DNA of 64,000 nucleotides from Sinotaia quadrata (taxonomy: Eukaryota > Mollusca > Gastropoda > Architaenioglossa > Viviparidae), in NCBI GenBank assembly GCA_028829895.1, contig CM054180.1, positions 114,313,135 through 114,377,134 on the forward strand, written 5' to 3'. How positions within the stretch are numbered: the first letter of the stretch is position 1; the number at the start of each line of letters is the position of its first letter. The notes under the pieces were generated by a model. That model was not told where the DNA came from. It was given only the letters and a program-made list of their open reading frames with translations, and made no database searches. Shown here piece after piece: positions 11,400-22,211 of the stretch. A program made the translations under genes and the position numbers.

Positions 11400-12039
11400 A
11401 AAAACATTATTCTTTTTAAGTCTTTCAAAATTGTTAGAAGTATTATTTATAAATCTTATTCTTTATATTAATTATTATAGGTTTTGAAGTTTGGTACTAA
11501 TGTTAGAAGTATTATTTATATGTCTCATGCTGGCATAGATGTATATTCACTCCATTTTCAGTTATGACCCCAGGCAAAATGTACTTTTATCAGTGTAAAA
11601 AATTATGACTTATTTTTCTTTAAAACATGTATGCGATATGCAAAATTATATCATTTTTAATGTTTGTATTTTATTTAATTGCTTGCATGGTTTAAGAAGT
11701 TGTATCAGCAGTGTATTACAGAATATTTCTCAAAGTATATCTGGTGCTGTGTTGAGTGAATTATACTGAGAACTTGAGATATGAAAAATAAGTAAGAATC
11801 TTTATTCTAAAACATGAATGCATTTATTAAACTAATGATGAATTGAATAACAGTTACAGAACATTTATTAAACTAATGATGAATTGAATAACCATTATTA
11901 AACATTTATGAAATTAGTAACAAATAAATTAACAAATACTATAAGTATAACAGAGGAAGTATACAACCAGTAATATTAATAAATAGAATAATAAATATCA
12001 TTCCCACACACTTTAGTCTTAATCTTATCAATACACAAA
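11400..12039. other. Intron-like AT-rich sequence with deletion junction
   Basis: Matches beta up to about 11525 (48980) and again from 11531 (53400). About 4.4 kb holding ZNF3 is missing between. No gene seen. Confidence 0.65.
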
Positions 12040-12310
12040 CATTCTTGAGATAAAGTCTTATGTATCTGATTACTTCAATGAATCATTCTCTCATTCTTTT
12101 CACTTGTCACAACACTTATTTATACTGAAGACTAACCACAAACATGTAACGAGTATAGTAAAGCATTCTCAAACACTTCATCCTTGTCAGTAAGTGTGTT
12201 CTTACTTACAAAGCCATATATATGTAATAATTGCAGTAAATCATTCTTAAAAAGTTGTATTCTGATTACTTATCATACCATATGAATATTCATGTTTTGT
12301 TGAATTGGTA
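12040..12310 (+). pseudogene. Decayed C2H2 zinc-finger relic
   Basis: Traces of finger codons such as AGTAAAGCATTCTCAAACAC, CTTACAAAGCCATATATATG and GCAGTAAATCATTCTT, with multiple stops and frameshifts. Part of it is repeated at 53690-53760. Not coding. Confidence 0.6.
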
Positions 12311-12993
12311 TTTAGATCATTAACTTGACTAATGTACGTCTTAGGCTGGGTCAATTTGAAATGTGTTGTCCTTAAAATATATCATTCAGATATCATGTGT
12401 TTGTATTTTATATGTTCATAATCAGTGTGAAAGCTACATAAGATGATCACATGCTTTTCTCTTTATTTATTTTGTAATTATTTGTAATGCAAATTTACTT
12501 TGTGATATGCTCACATAATTCTCTTTTCTTTTCTTTTGATTGGAATAAATAATCCCAAAAACTTAACAGATCAAGATTTTCTTAGGAATGATAATAGTTT
12601 AATACACTAAAACAAAAGTCTAGATCTTGAAACAGTAATTTTTATTGATTCATATCCAAAACTTTTATTCTATAACTCAACATATACATGTCATATGTAA
12701 GCATATGTCTTGTTTAGACAATCCCTGTACAAAAATATATTCATTTTCTGAAGCCTTCAAACATAGTTCAAATAATGTTAAATAAAAGAAATTATGATGA
12801 CATCACCTGTGATTAAGTTCCTGTAAATAACTTATAAAGAAAGACCAGATTTTAATTAATTAGTGTAATTATTTTGATGGAATTTTTCCCTTTTAGTGTT
12901 TATACTATCTAGTATCTGACTTTCACAAAGACTAAGAGCATTGAAGGACATTTAAATTTTTACTGGATGACAATGATCAATTATTTCTTTCCA
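12311..12993. other. Duplicated AT-rich block, no gene seen
   Basis: Matches 53765-54548 with small indels. Confidence 0.6.
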
Positions 12994-13082
12994 GGCGGTG
13001 ATAGAAAGCTAGAACATTAATCTCTAGGCGGTGATAGAAAACTAGAACATTAATCTCCAGGAAGTGATAGGAAGCTAGAAAA
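12994..13082. repeat. 33-bp minisatellite, about 2.7 units
   Basis: Units of GG[C/A][G/A]GTGATAGAAA-CTAGAACATTA. The paralogous site 54549-54605 has about 1.7 units. Confidence 0.8.
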
Positions 13083-14516
13083 TTATTGAGCTTTCTTAAT
13101 TATCATATGTTTATATAGTGTGGGGTCTACATTTTTACATCATCGATTGTTACATTTTTTGTAGAGTGTGTATGATAAAATTTAGATTATATTTTAAAAT
13201 TAAGTTTGATCTTATTATTGTTCATCCACAACTTCTTAGTTTTAGTTTTGAAGGAGATTTCTAACGTTATACTGTGGATAAATAAGTCTGAGTCAGACAA
13301 AGGAAATATTTTGTTGATGCCTCATACTGTCATAGCCTAGTTTGGGGTCTCATGTTAGGTCAGTGCTTTCCAGGTCATCCTTACAGCATTATACACCTCA
13401 GGCAGTGTATTGGGTTCCTACCTACACAACCACTCACAGGAATAAAAAATTGACAGAAAATCACAACACACTTAGATTAGCAAACTTCCAGCAAACCCAT
13501 TCACTAAGATGGCATGGTATTGGTTGTGAAGTATATATATTTTTTATAATATGTTGGTTAGCATTGGATAGGAGTTGGTTGGGGGAGTGTGTGGAGAAGG
13601 CCATTGTATTGTTGACTAGTGTGCATGAAGAAGTAGGATATTGTCTGGTTGGTAAAGTAATATAAATCCTCATTTGCTTGTCATTAAGAGATGATTTTGA
13701 ATAAGCTTATTTAGCAACATTGCTTGGACTACAGTATGATTATTTTGTGTAAGTCAGTCTTCCACTTCCAAAATTTACAAAGAGTCCAGGTTAGGTTCAA
13801 GAATGTTTTATCAATGTTTCTTTTGCCAGACTAAATTTGGCAGTCAAAGGATGTTACTTCTTTTTTCTCTTTGACCCATCTTCTTTCCAAGTTATATTAT
13901 TGTTAGCATGTAGTCTTCAATATTGTATTCTTCTTCTTTCTCCCACCCTGAGAAGGGCTTGATAGTGGTATTGGCTGTAGATCAGGTTTTACTTCTTTCC
14001 ATTTTTAATCTGAAGTTGATGATAAGTGCAAATCCAATAGGTATAGCTGCACCTATGCAAATGTGGCGCTTACCCATCATATGTGACTGTTTTTATGAAA
14101 CCAGTTAACATCAGAGCACTATCACCTTGATCTTTCCCATAATTATTTCCCTGAGACAGAGTCGGCATCTACATATAAAATTTAAACAAATATAAATTGA
14201 ATAGAAATATATATTCCCAATCCTATAAATCCTAAAATTTCAGCTGGAAAATTTGGGGCCGGTCTAGTATCAAACTTACTCAACACAAAAACTTCATTCA
14301 GTCGGCCAGTAGGGAAATAATTTATGTAGGTTGCATGCCTCTCTGAAATTGAGGATTATTTTAGCAAATGCGGACATCACATGTTATCTTTGCAGACCCA
14401 AAGAAATATTATTAATTTGAACACTCAGTTCAGAATATTTCCTCAGCGTTCAAGATTCTCTTCTGTTGGATTTTAACACAGACCTATATAGTGATACAAG
14501 AAATATTTGGTTTCAG
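13083..14516 (+). promoter_or_regulatory. Upstream block of the ZNF1 unit
   Basis: 13083-13675 is a non-coding block matched by 54606-55195 and in part 35210-35580. 13690-14516 is a diverged copy of the 10080-11230 upstream block, with ATTGTTAGCATGTAGTCTTC, a GGCGCTTACCCATCATATG patch, GGCCGGTCTAGTATC and GCATGCCTCTCTGAAATTGA. No conserved ORF. Promoter role inferred from position before the 14517 exon. Confidence 0.4.
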
Positions 14517-14612
14517 GATGCTGATGCAGACATTGCTGCATACATGCAAAGTCAATGATGGCAGACATGACAAAACTGAAAATGTTTTAATTGTGTTCCT
14601 AATATAATACAG
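14517..14612 (+). other. Non-coding 5' exon of ZNF1
   Basis: GGTTTCAG acceptor then GATGCTGATGCAGACATTGC, ending at an ACAG|GTAAGTGA donor. Copy at 59037-59130 with both junctions kept but a 2-nt length difference, which argues for UTR rather than coding. Confidence 0.55.
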
Positions 14613-14910
14613 GTAAGTGAAAAAGTGTTAAAGATCAACTTAGTGTCAATCTCTATACAGTTGAACCCACTTATCTCGGCATCGGTTAACTTGCCAACCC
14701 TAGTAAGTCGACGTTTTTTAAGTGGAACCTCCAAATTCCTCTTTGTCTTAGCATTTTCTCATCAGTTACGTCGATTCTTTTTATGTCGCCGAACCCTACT
14801 ATCTCTGGCACAAAAGAAGGCACTCCACTTTAGAAGGAAACCAAGACCGAGAACATCATGAAGATGAAAGTTCTATTGTGGCTTCTGGAGTGAGTGTGAG
14901 TGAAGCATCC

Positions 14911-14927
14911 GCACACACACACACAAT
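14911..14927. repeat. (CA)n microsatellite inside Tigger
   Basis: A run of ACACACACACACAC. Longer in the paralogue (59412-59434). Confidence 0.8.
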
Positions 14928-15415
14928 GATTCGCGACTTTAAGTTTGATACTTGGTTAGCTTTTTGTAAAAACAAATTACACATACAGCCCTCTGGTTTT
15001 TCCGATTTTGTGAGCAATCTTTGTGTTTGCAATGTTGGAGAATACATGTACAGTACATAATGAAAGGTTTGTATCGAGAATTGACGATGGACCAAATTCA
15101 CAATTGTCATAGCATTTTCTCATCAGTTATGTCGCCGAACACTAATGCAATGTCTGATTGTTTGTTTCTTTCTTTCTTTGTACTGTACATCTTTGGTCCC
15201 CAACCTTTTCCTCGCTGCGGACCGGTCAACGTTTGATAATTTTACCGCGGCCCGATGATGTTGATGGGGGGTTGATTGTTTATAGTTTAGATTGTTTTGA
15301 TTTAATAATTAATTTAATTGTATTTAAACATGCCTTCAAATTAAAATACAGTTACACCAAAAAATGAATATATATTATAAAGTGATTTAACATTTTAACT
15401 CACTAGAATGCTAAA

Positions 15416-15605
15416 TCAATGAGAACCCTGAGCTTGTTTCTTTGCAACGAGACGGTTCCATCTGCGGGTATTAGGAGACAATTACAGCCGAAGTGTGTTG
15501 CTTATGTCCAGTTTATTCCGTTGTTTTGTTTTGGTTGCTGTCACTGCAGAAAATCCCGCTTCACACAGACAGGATGTTGGAAATGGCAATAGGGATTTAA
15601 GTGCT
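15416..15605 (-). pseudogene. hAT transposase C-terminal fragment (SCAND3/ZBED-like group)
   Basis: Minus-strand translation gives SCLCEAGFSAVTATKTKQRN, KLDISNTLRL, a stop at 15482-15484, then RWNRLVAKKQAQGSH and a second stop. The CE-x-x-FS block, the KTK-x-R-[NS]-[KR]-L-D run and the terminal KQAQ-x-SH signature are typical of the hAT dimerisation region. The internal stop and missing catalytic core make it non-functional. Confidence 0.8.
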
Positions 15606-15629
15606 GTGGTGGCCGTTGTTGTATTGGCG

Positions 15630-17215
15630 GGTGAGGGGGTTTACAGAACCCAGGCTAATACCACATCGTCTGTACTTAGTGTGTATGTGCGCCCAGGATG
15701 TTCACCAGTGGTGTTGTTGTTGTTGTCATAGGCACTGTTGTTGTTGATGTCCTGGGTATCCGTTGGGCTTTATGTAGGTGGGTGTTGGCGGCCAGTATAG
15801 GTGGTCAAGCATTAGTTGAATTAGATCCACAAATATCCCCACTGCACGTGATGTTGCTCCAAGTGCTGCCACCATTGTTGTTGTCACAGCGCTGCCATTG
15901 TTGTTGTGGCTGTAGTAGATGATACTGTTGTTGTCGTCTGATGTGTTGTGGCGGGCGCCTTCTTTTTGATTTGGGGCTCCGTTCTGTAGTTTTTCCTTGT
16001 GCGTCTGTTGTGGTTGTCTTTGTTGTAGTCCCTGGTGGTGACTGTGGATTGGTGGCAGTTGGTTTAGTCGTTGTTGTTGTTTCTGTGGTGTAGTTGGAGC
16101 GTTTTGGTCTGTGCGTCAGTTGTCTTCACTTCTTTTTTTGTTTGTATTTTTCTTTCTTGCGTCTTGATATGTACCATTTGTGTGCTAGAGATTTTTTGGC
16201 GTTTCTTCTTATTTTCGGTGGTAGTTGTTTTAATTTCTTTTTCTTTGCTGATAGAGCTTGTAGTCTGAGTTTCCTTATTATCTGTTGTGGGTTTTGGAGT
16301 TTGCGAGACTGCCTGTCTGATTTCTTGTTTTGCTGTTTGAGTTGAATTCACTTTGGCCGTATGTGGAATTTTCCAGATGGTGTTTATTCCACTTTCTCTT
16401 GTAGTGGCTTGTAGAGTTTGGGTGAAAACGTGGCTTTTCCTTCAAAGACTGTTTGAGTTGTGCCGTCTTCCTTTGTGGGTTTTCGCTTTGTTTCCTCCTT
16501 TTCCGTTGTAGGCGTTATTTTCCAGATGATGTCTGTCTGTGTTTCACAATCTATTGATTGTAGTTTTTTTTTCGGTTGTCTTGTCAGGTGCTTGTTTAAA
16601 ATCTTGTAGAGACCAATTGCGGTTAAGATGGCTTGTTGTCTAGAGTAAGTTCATCTTCCTTTTTTGTGTGGAAGAGGGTCAACAGCAAATTAGTGAACGC
16701 ATTTTTTAGTTCAACGTTTTTAGTTTCTAGTGTGAAGGTAAAGGGGGTAAATTTTCGTATGCCCCCATTTTCGGTTGGTTTGCTGATTTCACAGCAGTAT
16801 TTTGTCCAGTCTTTACCTTTGTACTTCTTAATGTTTGCACCTCTTCACGCCTCTTTTGCCGTATCTGTCTCAGCTGGGCTATGCGCTCATTTGTGAAACA
16901 GAAAGGGCCGTCCGCATCTTCTGTGACTGACTCAGAATCGCGTAAAATGTCACTTGGTGGAGTGGGCAGTAGTGGCATTTTTGCCAGCCCTGAAAATGGC
17001 TGAGGCTTGGTGCTGGCTTGTCTGGTGTGGCGCTTTGACATGACTCTCCTCCCGGCGGTCCAATGGATGGAGTGCGTTCGTCGGTGGTCCGAAGCGAAGT
17101 GTGTTGGTGTGGTTGGGAAGTAGAGCTCGAATTCTTTAAAAGCAAAGACAGATGATTGTGCACCAACTGGGAGAATGAATGCTCAGACTCAATCTCGTCC
17201 ATAGAAAGTCGCACA
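15630..17215 (-). pseudogene. Basic, low-complexity ORF remains inside the hAT (LINE ORF1-like?)
   Basis: Two overlapping minus-strand frames (16879-17214 and 16727-17041) look like one protein split by a frameshift: a start MRLSMDEIESEHSFSQLVHN about 85 bp from the hAT right end, then a proline/serine stretch, then FCFTNERIAQLRQIRQKRRE. Further left is a Lys/Thr/Gln-rich stretch (16064-16351) and TTG/CAA-rich repeats (15650-16080). Charged heptad-like sequence followed by a basic tail resembles LINE ORF1 proteins, but no domain is identifiable. Alternative: unrelated host sequence captured by the hAT. Confidence 0.35.
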
Positions 17216-17818
17216 AACCCGAGAGTAATACACTACAGTAAATAAAATTGGGTGGCCTTTTACCATTTGGTCCACGGACCGGGTGTTGGGGACCACTGCT
17301 GTACATCATTACATGTATCTCGAGTACAAAAGAGGGCCCAAATCACTACTTAACATTAGCTATCTTGATCCCCATGACTAATCATCATCCACTTTCGAAA
17401 ATGTTAGTTATCGATGTTCTTCAACTGGTTCACACCTCTTTTATGTTAATTAGCCCACTTTTGAAATAACCGCGCGTACGATACAGAACCTTCGAAATGA
17501 CTCGAGAATTTAATTTTGACGCTTGTTAGTTTTTTGTAAAAATGAACTACAGTGTACACCCCGCAGGTTTTTTGTGATTTTGTGAGCGATCTTTGTATTT
17601 GCAATGTTGGTGAATATAATGAAAGGTTTGCACATTTTATTGTATTCATGTACTAGTAAATCTCTGCTGTTAGTTGGTGCACATAAGCCTTTTGTTGTTA
17701 GCAAACAATGTACAGTGTATGTACATTTTAATAACCTGCCGATCGTGTCTTCAAACAAATCGTGGCAACGCTGTTGTATAAAAAATCAAATACATGTGCA
17801 TGTACATTCTCATTTATT

Positions 17819-17947
17819 AACGCACATTGTGTAAATAAAGAAATCTCAAGCACATTACATGAAATATTGAAGCATTTGTTTTCAAGTAGACTGTTAAAAG
17901 GCAAAAAGCAACAAAGCATTTTAGACTTTGTAAAGAAACCTTATTAA
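17819..17947 (+). pseudogene. pogo/Tigger transposase C-terminal remnant with PIP-like motif
   Basis: The last codons before TAA at 17945-17947 read LLKGKKQQSILDFVKKPY, preceded by an open stretch from about 17819. The Q-x-x-I-x-x-F pattern (QQSILDFV) in a basic C-terminus matches the PCNA-interacting motif known at the end of pogo-family transposases, though the second aromatic is replaced by Val. No helix-turn-helix or DDE domain is recognisable elsewhere in the element, so this is a leftover tail. In the 59172-60401 copy the sequence is cut just after the ILDF codons. Confidence 0.55.
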
Positions 17948-18227
17948 CCGCGTGTACATAAACCTTTTGTTGTTAGCAAACATGTACATGTATGTACATT
18001 TTATAGCATGCCGATCGAGGCAACACTGTTGTATAAAAAAAAAATCACCAAACACGTTCATGTACATTCTCATTCATTTTGCACATGTTGTACATAAAGA
18101 AATTTCAAGTGCATGTTATAGTGCTGTAATATATTGCCGACATATTGGTTTTTTGTAATCTCTATCATCAGTTATCTCGAGACTTTTTGGCAAACCCCCA
18201 AGTCGTCAAAATATCCGGGTTCGACTG

Positions 18228-19076
18228 TATTTATAATAAATCTTATTTTTCTTTACTATAGGTCTTGAAGTTTCTTAGAAGTGTTATTTGAAAAAATCTT
18301 AGCATTCTTTATAATGTATGTCTTGAAGTATGTTAGAAGTGTTATTAGTAAAACTTTTTATTCTTTATAATTTAGGTCTTGTAATTTGTTCTAATTGTTG
18401 ATTATAAAACTTATTTTTTTTTACTATAGGTATTGAAGTTTGTTAGAAGTATTAATTTGTAAATCTTTATTTTCTTTATAATTGAAGTTAGAAATGTTAT
18501 TCATAAATCTTATTACTCTTTAGGTTTTGAAGTATGTTTGAATTGTAATTTCTAAATATTTTTTCTATCATATTTTTTTTATATAATGTATTAATGTAAT
18601 GTATTTTGAAGTTTATTACAAATGTTGAGAAAAAAATATTTTCTTGCATGATTAGTTTATTTAGTTAAACAAGGTGTGGAGTACTTCACACATCTGATTT
18701 CATTTTCATGTCAAGTAAATTTAACATTTAACAATTCTGATTTCAATTTTCTGTAGAGTATTTAATATATAATCATGATTTCAGTATTGTGGAGTATTTA
18801 GCATGAAATAAAAATGTAAATTTTTTGTGAATATTTACTACTTTATGTACTTTAATACTTTCAATTTTCTATGGAGTATTTAGCATGAAATAAAAATGTC
18901 AATTTAGAGTGGAATCCAATTTGCCAGTGGAGTGCCCGATCTTAATATTTCATATGGAGTGTCTAACACATGACTATACTACTATTTTAAAAGTTATTTA
19001 TGTGATTTGCCTAAATATTCACTTGGTCTTGGTTGTTCCTTTCTTTTTTTAACACTGGCCAATTTATTCTCTGCAG
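18228..19076. other. Intron-like sequence of the ZNF1 unit
   Basis: AT-rich, with repeated TTTATAATTTAGGTCTTGAA-like motifs. Matched by 60402-61196. No gene. Confidence 0.55.
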
Positions 19077-19131
19077 GACGATGAATTATAAAGACATTTC
19101 AGTGACATCAGCTGGATTATTACCTTCAAGT
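19077..19131 (+). other. Possible second exon of ZNF1 (short ATG frame)
   Basis: TTCTCTGCAG acceptor, then GACGATGAATTATAAAGACA. A frame MNYKDISVTSAGLLPS runs to a GTAATT that could be a weak donor. Copy at 61197-61251 keeps the ATG with one silent and one Ser-to-Leu change. The phase does not join obviously to the finger array, so coding status is open. Confidence 0.3.
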
Positions 19132-19329
19132 AATTGTTGTGTTTTTTTATTTTACTTATTGTTTTGCATTACCAAATACATGATAATAGAGTGTCTTTAA
19201 TTCCGGTCAGTTGTATATTGGCTTCTACTCTACCCAGGTTTACTTATACTTCAGAAACTTCAGAAATGAAACTTGTATGTTGTCAATGAAATAAATTATT
19301 GTGTTGTACTTACATATTTTGAGAACAGA

Positions 19330-20446
19330 TGTGCATTGACACCGGATAAAAGTTGTATGCATGCAATCAATGTAATAGAGCATTCTTTTGGTCTTTGTTG
19401 CTTGCTCTAACAAATGCATATTCCTACTGATGATCAGTCATGTAAATTATTCACTTAATCAAACCATTCTCAACTGTTGTAGTTATCTTATTGCATAAGT
19501 GTGCATACTTTTGAAAGCCCTAAAATGTGATCACTCAAGAGCAAAATTCTATTTACTGATCACAATTACTTTTTCACACTGTAGAAAATCGTATAAATGT
19601 AATACTGCAGCAAAGTATTCTTTTCTTAGGGAAACATATGTTTTATTTTGAGAAAATGTCCATATGATCAGTAAAGTTCACTTATTCCCTCGTTTATCAA
19701 AACTCTTACATTATAATACTTAGAGAAAAGTCTCTTAAATGTGATCAGAACATAAAAACATTTTCACAGTCTTTTTCTTTTTCAAAATATGTGTACGTTC
19801 ATACTGGTGAAAAAAATGTGATTAGTCCAGCAGAGCATTCTCTTTCTTTGGGTTTATCAAAAATTTGATTGAACAAGATCAGAATCATATAAATGTGGTC
19901 AATTCAACTAGGTATTTTATTACATTGCTGACTTTCACATTCTTCATCACTATCAAAAGAGATGCATACTCTTATTCTAAAAAAAACCATACAAAAGTGA
20001 AATAAAGAATTCTTTACAACTTATTACTTATCAAAACATATGCTTGTTTATTCTGGAGAAAAGCCATATAAATGTGTTGAATGCAGTATTAAAATTCTTC
20101 AGATCTTACATTATTTGAGCACATGCATATATATAATGGAAAAATAATATAAATGTAATTTGGCATTCTAATACTCTTCTCACATATCAAGACACTTGCG
20201 TGTTCAAATATTGAAAAATTATACAGATGTAATCAGTGCAATGAAGCTTTCTCAACATCTTATGACACATGTATGTTCATACTGGAGAAACCATACAAAT
20301 GTGTTCTATGCTATAAATAATTATCAAGGTCTTCAAACTTAATCTAGACACATGTTTGATAATATTTGAGGAAAATTGTTTAAATATGTAAGTCTTCTGC
20401 TTTACCACAACATATATGTATTCACACTGTAGAAAAGCCAATTCAG
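19330..20446 (+). pseudogene. Decayed zinc-finger relics upstream of ZNF1
   Basis: At least six finger-like stretches can be traced (for example CATATGCTTGTTTATTCTGG then AGAAAAGCCATATAAATGTG near 20040), but Cys and His codons are lost and stops intervene. They use the KPYKC rather than the KPFRC linker, so they are an older, diverged part of the array. Confidence 0.6.
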
Positions 20447-20450
20447 TGTG

Positions 20451-21398
20451 ATGCCACACTATTCTGGAGAAATGTCATTTACATGTGATCAGTGCAGTAA
20501 AGCATTTTCAATGTTTTCTCACTTATCAAGACACATGCAAATTCATACTGGAGAAAAGCCATTTAGATGTGATCAGTGCAGTAAAGCATTCACACGGTCT
20601 TCTCTCTTATCAAATCACATGCGTATTCATACAGGAGAAAAGCCATTTAGATGTGATCAGTGCAGTAAAACATTCTCATGGTCTTCTCACTTATCAAGTC
20701 ACATGCTTATTCATACTGGAGAAAAGCCATTTAGATGTGATCAGTGCAGTAAAGCATTCACACGGTCTTCACTCTTATCAAATCACATGCGTATTCATAC
20801 AGGAGAAAAGCCATTTAGATGTGATCAGTGCAGTAAAGCATTCTCATGGTCTTCTAACTTATCAAGTCACATGCTTATTCATACTGGAGAAAAGCCATTT
20901 AGATGTGATAAGTGCAGTAAAGCATTCTCACATTCTTCTAACTTATCACTTCACATGCGTGTTCATACTGGAGAGAAGAAGTTTAGATGTAATCAGTGCA
21001 GTAAAGCATTCATACACGCTTCATCCTTTTCAAAACACATGCTTACTCATACTGGAGAAAAGCCTTTTAGATGTGATCTATGCAGTAAAGCATTCTCACA
21101 CTCTTCTTATTTATCAAAGCATATACGCATTCATACTGGAGAAAAGCCATTTAAATGTGATCAGTGCAGTAAATCATTTTCACAATCTTTTCACTTATCA
21201 CAACACAAGCGCATTCATACTGGAGAAAAGCCATTTAGATGTGATCAGTGCAGTAAAGCATTCACACAGAATTCAATCTTATCAAATCACATGCGTATTC
21301 ATACTGGAGAAAAGCCCTTTAAATGTGATCAATGCAATAAAGCATTCTCACAATCTTGTAACTTATCAAAGCACAAACATGTTCATACTGGAGAGTAG
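20451..21398 (+). CDS. ZNF1: C2H2 zinc-finger protein, 11 tandem fingers
   Basis: 315 residues, starting MPHYSGEMSFTCDQC. An alternative internal ATG at 20472 is the only start shared with ZNF2. Eleven canonical C-x2-C-x12-H-x3-H fingers of exactly 28 residues (84 bp) start at Phe codons 20478 + 84n, joined by HTGEKPF linkers, the pattern of DNA-binding poly-zinc-finger transcription factors in the nucleus. No KRAB, SCAN, BTB or ZAD domain is encoded. Fingers 2-3 and 4-5 are a recent 168-bp duplication (20562-20729 and 20730-20897). The residues that set DNA specificity vary (RSSLLSN, WSSHLSS, HSSYLSK, QNSILSN). The frame ends at TAG (21396-21398) where the linker GEK has a Lys codon changed to stop; fingers continue beyond. 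Possibly a recently truncated but still functional gene. Confidence 0.85.
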   Translation: MPHYSGEMSFTCDQCSKAFSMFSHLSRHMQIHTGEKPFRCDQCSKAFTRSSLLSNHMRIHTGEKPFRCDQCSKTFSWSSHLSSHMLIHTGEKPFRCDQCSKAFTRSSLLSNHMRIHTGEKPFRCDQCSKAFSWSSNLSSHMLIHTGEKPFRCDKCSKAFSHSSNLSLHMRVHTGEKKFRCNQCSKAFIHASSFSKHMLTHTGEKPFRCDLCSKAFSHSSYLSKHIRIHTGEKPFKCDQCSKSFSQSFHLSQHKRIHTGEKPFRCDQCSKAFTQNSILSNHMRIHTGEKPFKCDQCNKAFSQSCNLSKHKHVHTGE

Positions 21399-22200
21399 CC
21401 GTTTAGATGTGATCATTGCAGTAAAGCATTCTCGTGCTCTTCATACTTGGCAAGACACATGCATACTCATACTAGAGAAAAGTCATCTAGATGTGATCAG
21501 TCGGGTAAAGCATTTTTACAGTCTAATTAATTTATAAAATCACATGTGTATTCATAGTGGAGATAAGCCAATTTAAATGTGATCAGTGCAGTAAAGCATT
21601 TTCACAGTCTTCTCACTTGTCACATCACATGCATAGTCATACTCGAGTAAAGCCATTTAGATGTGATCAGTGCAGTAAAGCATTCCTACAGTTTATTCAG
21701 TTATCAAGATACATGTTTATTCATAATGGAGATAAACATTTAAATGTAATCGGTGCAGTAAAGCATTCTTATAGTCTTATCGCTTATCCAAACTCTTGCA
21801 TATTCTTACTGGTGAGAAGCCATTTAGAAATTGATCATTTGGGTAAAGCATTCTCACAGCCTTCTTCTTTTGGAAATCAAATGCATATTCATTGTGATAA
21901 TGATCCATTTAAATGTGATCAGTTCAGTAAAGCATTCTGACAGTCTTCTCATCAATTCATATGTTTATTCATACTGGTGAAAAGCCAAAGAAATGTAATA
22001 TGTGCATCAAAATGTTTGCTTGCCCTTTAGCCTTGTTCACATTTTAGCAATGTTCACATTCATACTGGAGAAAAGCCATTCAGATGTAATCAATGCAATA
22101 AAGCATTCTGATATCCATTCACGTGTATTCATACTGATGAAAAGACAAATATATTAAATATGTGTGTCAAAGTTTTTGCTTGTCCTCCTGCATCAAATCA
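21399..22200 (+). pseudogene. ZNF1 3' finger relics after the nonsense codon
   Basis: Directly in frame after TAG comes a complete finger (FRCDHCSKAFSCSSYLARH), then one whose second Cys is Ser (CDQSGK), then a TAA. After a frameshift two more fingers are readable from 21566 (FKCDQCSKAFSQSSHLSHH and FRCDQCSKAFLQFIQLSRY), followed by progressively frameshifted ones to about 22200. These are the lost C-terminal fingers and match those after ZNF2. Confidence 0.8.
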
Positions 22201-22211
22201 CAAGCTCATAC

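Larger units (their letters stand above)
15191..17298 (-). mobile_element. hAT element nested in the Tigger, with foreign interior
   Basis: Ends CTTTGGTCCCCAACC and GTTGGGGACCACTG are imperfect inverted repeats, with inner ends GCGGACCGGT and CCACGGACCGG also inverted. Perfect 8-bp TSD CTGTACAT at 15183-15190 and 17299-17306. The paralogous Tigger has one uninterrupted CTGTACAT at 59691-59698. Length 2,108 bp. A transposase C-terminus is at the left end on the minus strand; most of the rest (about 15630-17215) is not hAT-like. Confidence 0.9.
14658..18227 (+). mobile_element. pogo/Tigger element with a nested hAT (alpha)
   Basis: Left end CAGTTGAACCCACTTATCTC and right end ATATCCGGGTTCGACTG (inverse CAGTCGAACCCGGATAT) are pogo/Tigger-type TIRs, flanked by TA at 14656-14657 and 18228-18229. 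Without the nested hAT (15191-17298 plus one 8-bp TSD) it is about 1.45 kb, shorter than autonomous Tigger elements, so non-autonomous. The paralogue 59172-60401 shows the insertion predates the alpha/beta duplication. Confidence 0.88.

Noticed and set aside
14878..15236. Short frames in the Tigger (for example with RDFKFDTWLAFCKNK)
   Set aside because: Partly kept in beta (59435-59620), but with no recognisable transposase domain and different ends. Left within the element annotation.
15698..16345. Hydrophobic plus-strand frames rich in Val, Leu and Phe
   Set aside because: They are the complement of CAA/ACA-rich sequence in the hAT interior; low complexity produces apparent membrane segments.
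20485..21537. 350-codon frame overlapping ZNF1 in a second frame (and similar frames at 61760-62137 and 62180-63037)
   Set aside because: Shadow of the 84-bp finger repeat: a repeat without stops in one unit gives a long open frame in every copy. The finger frame has all zinc ligands; the shadow repeats VISAVKHSH with no domain.
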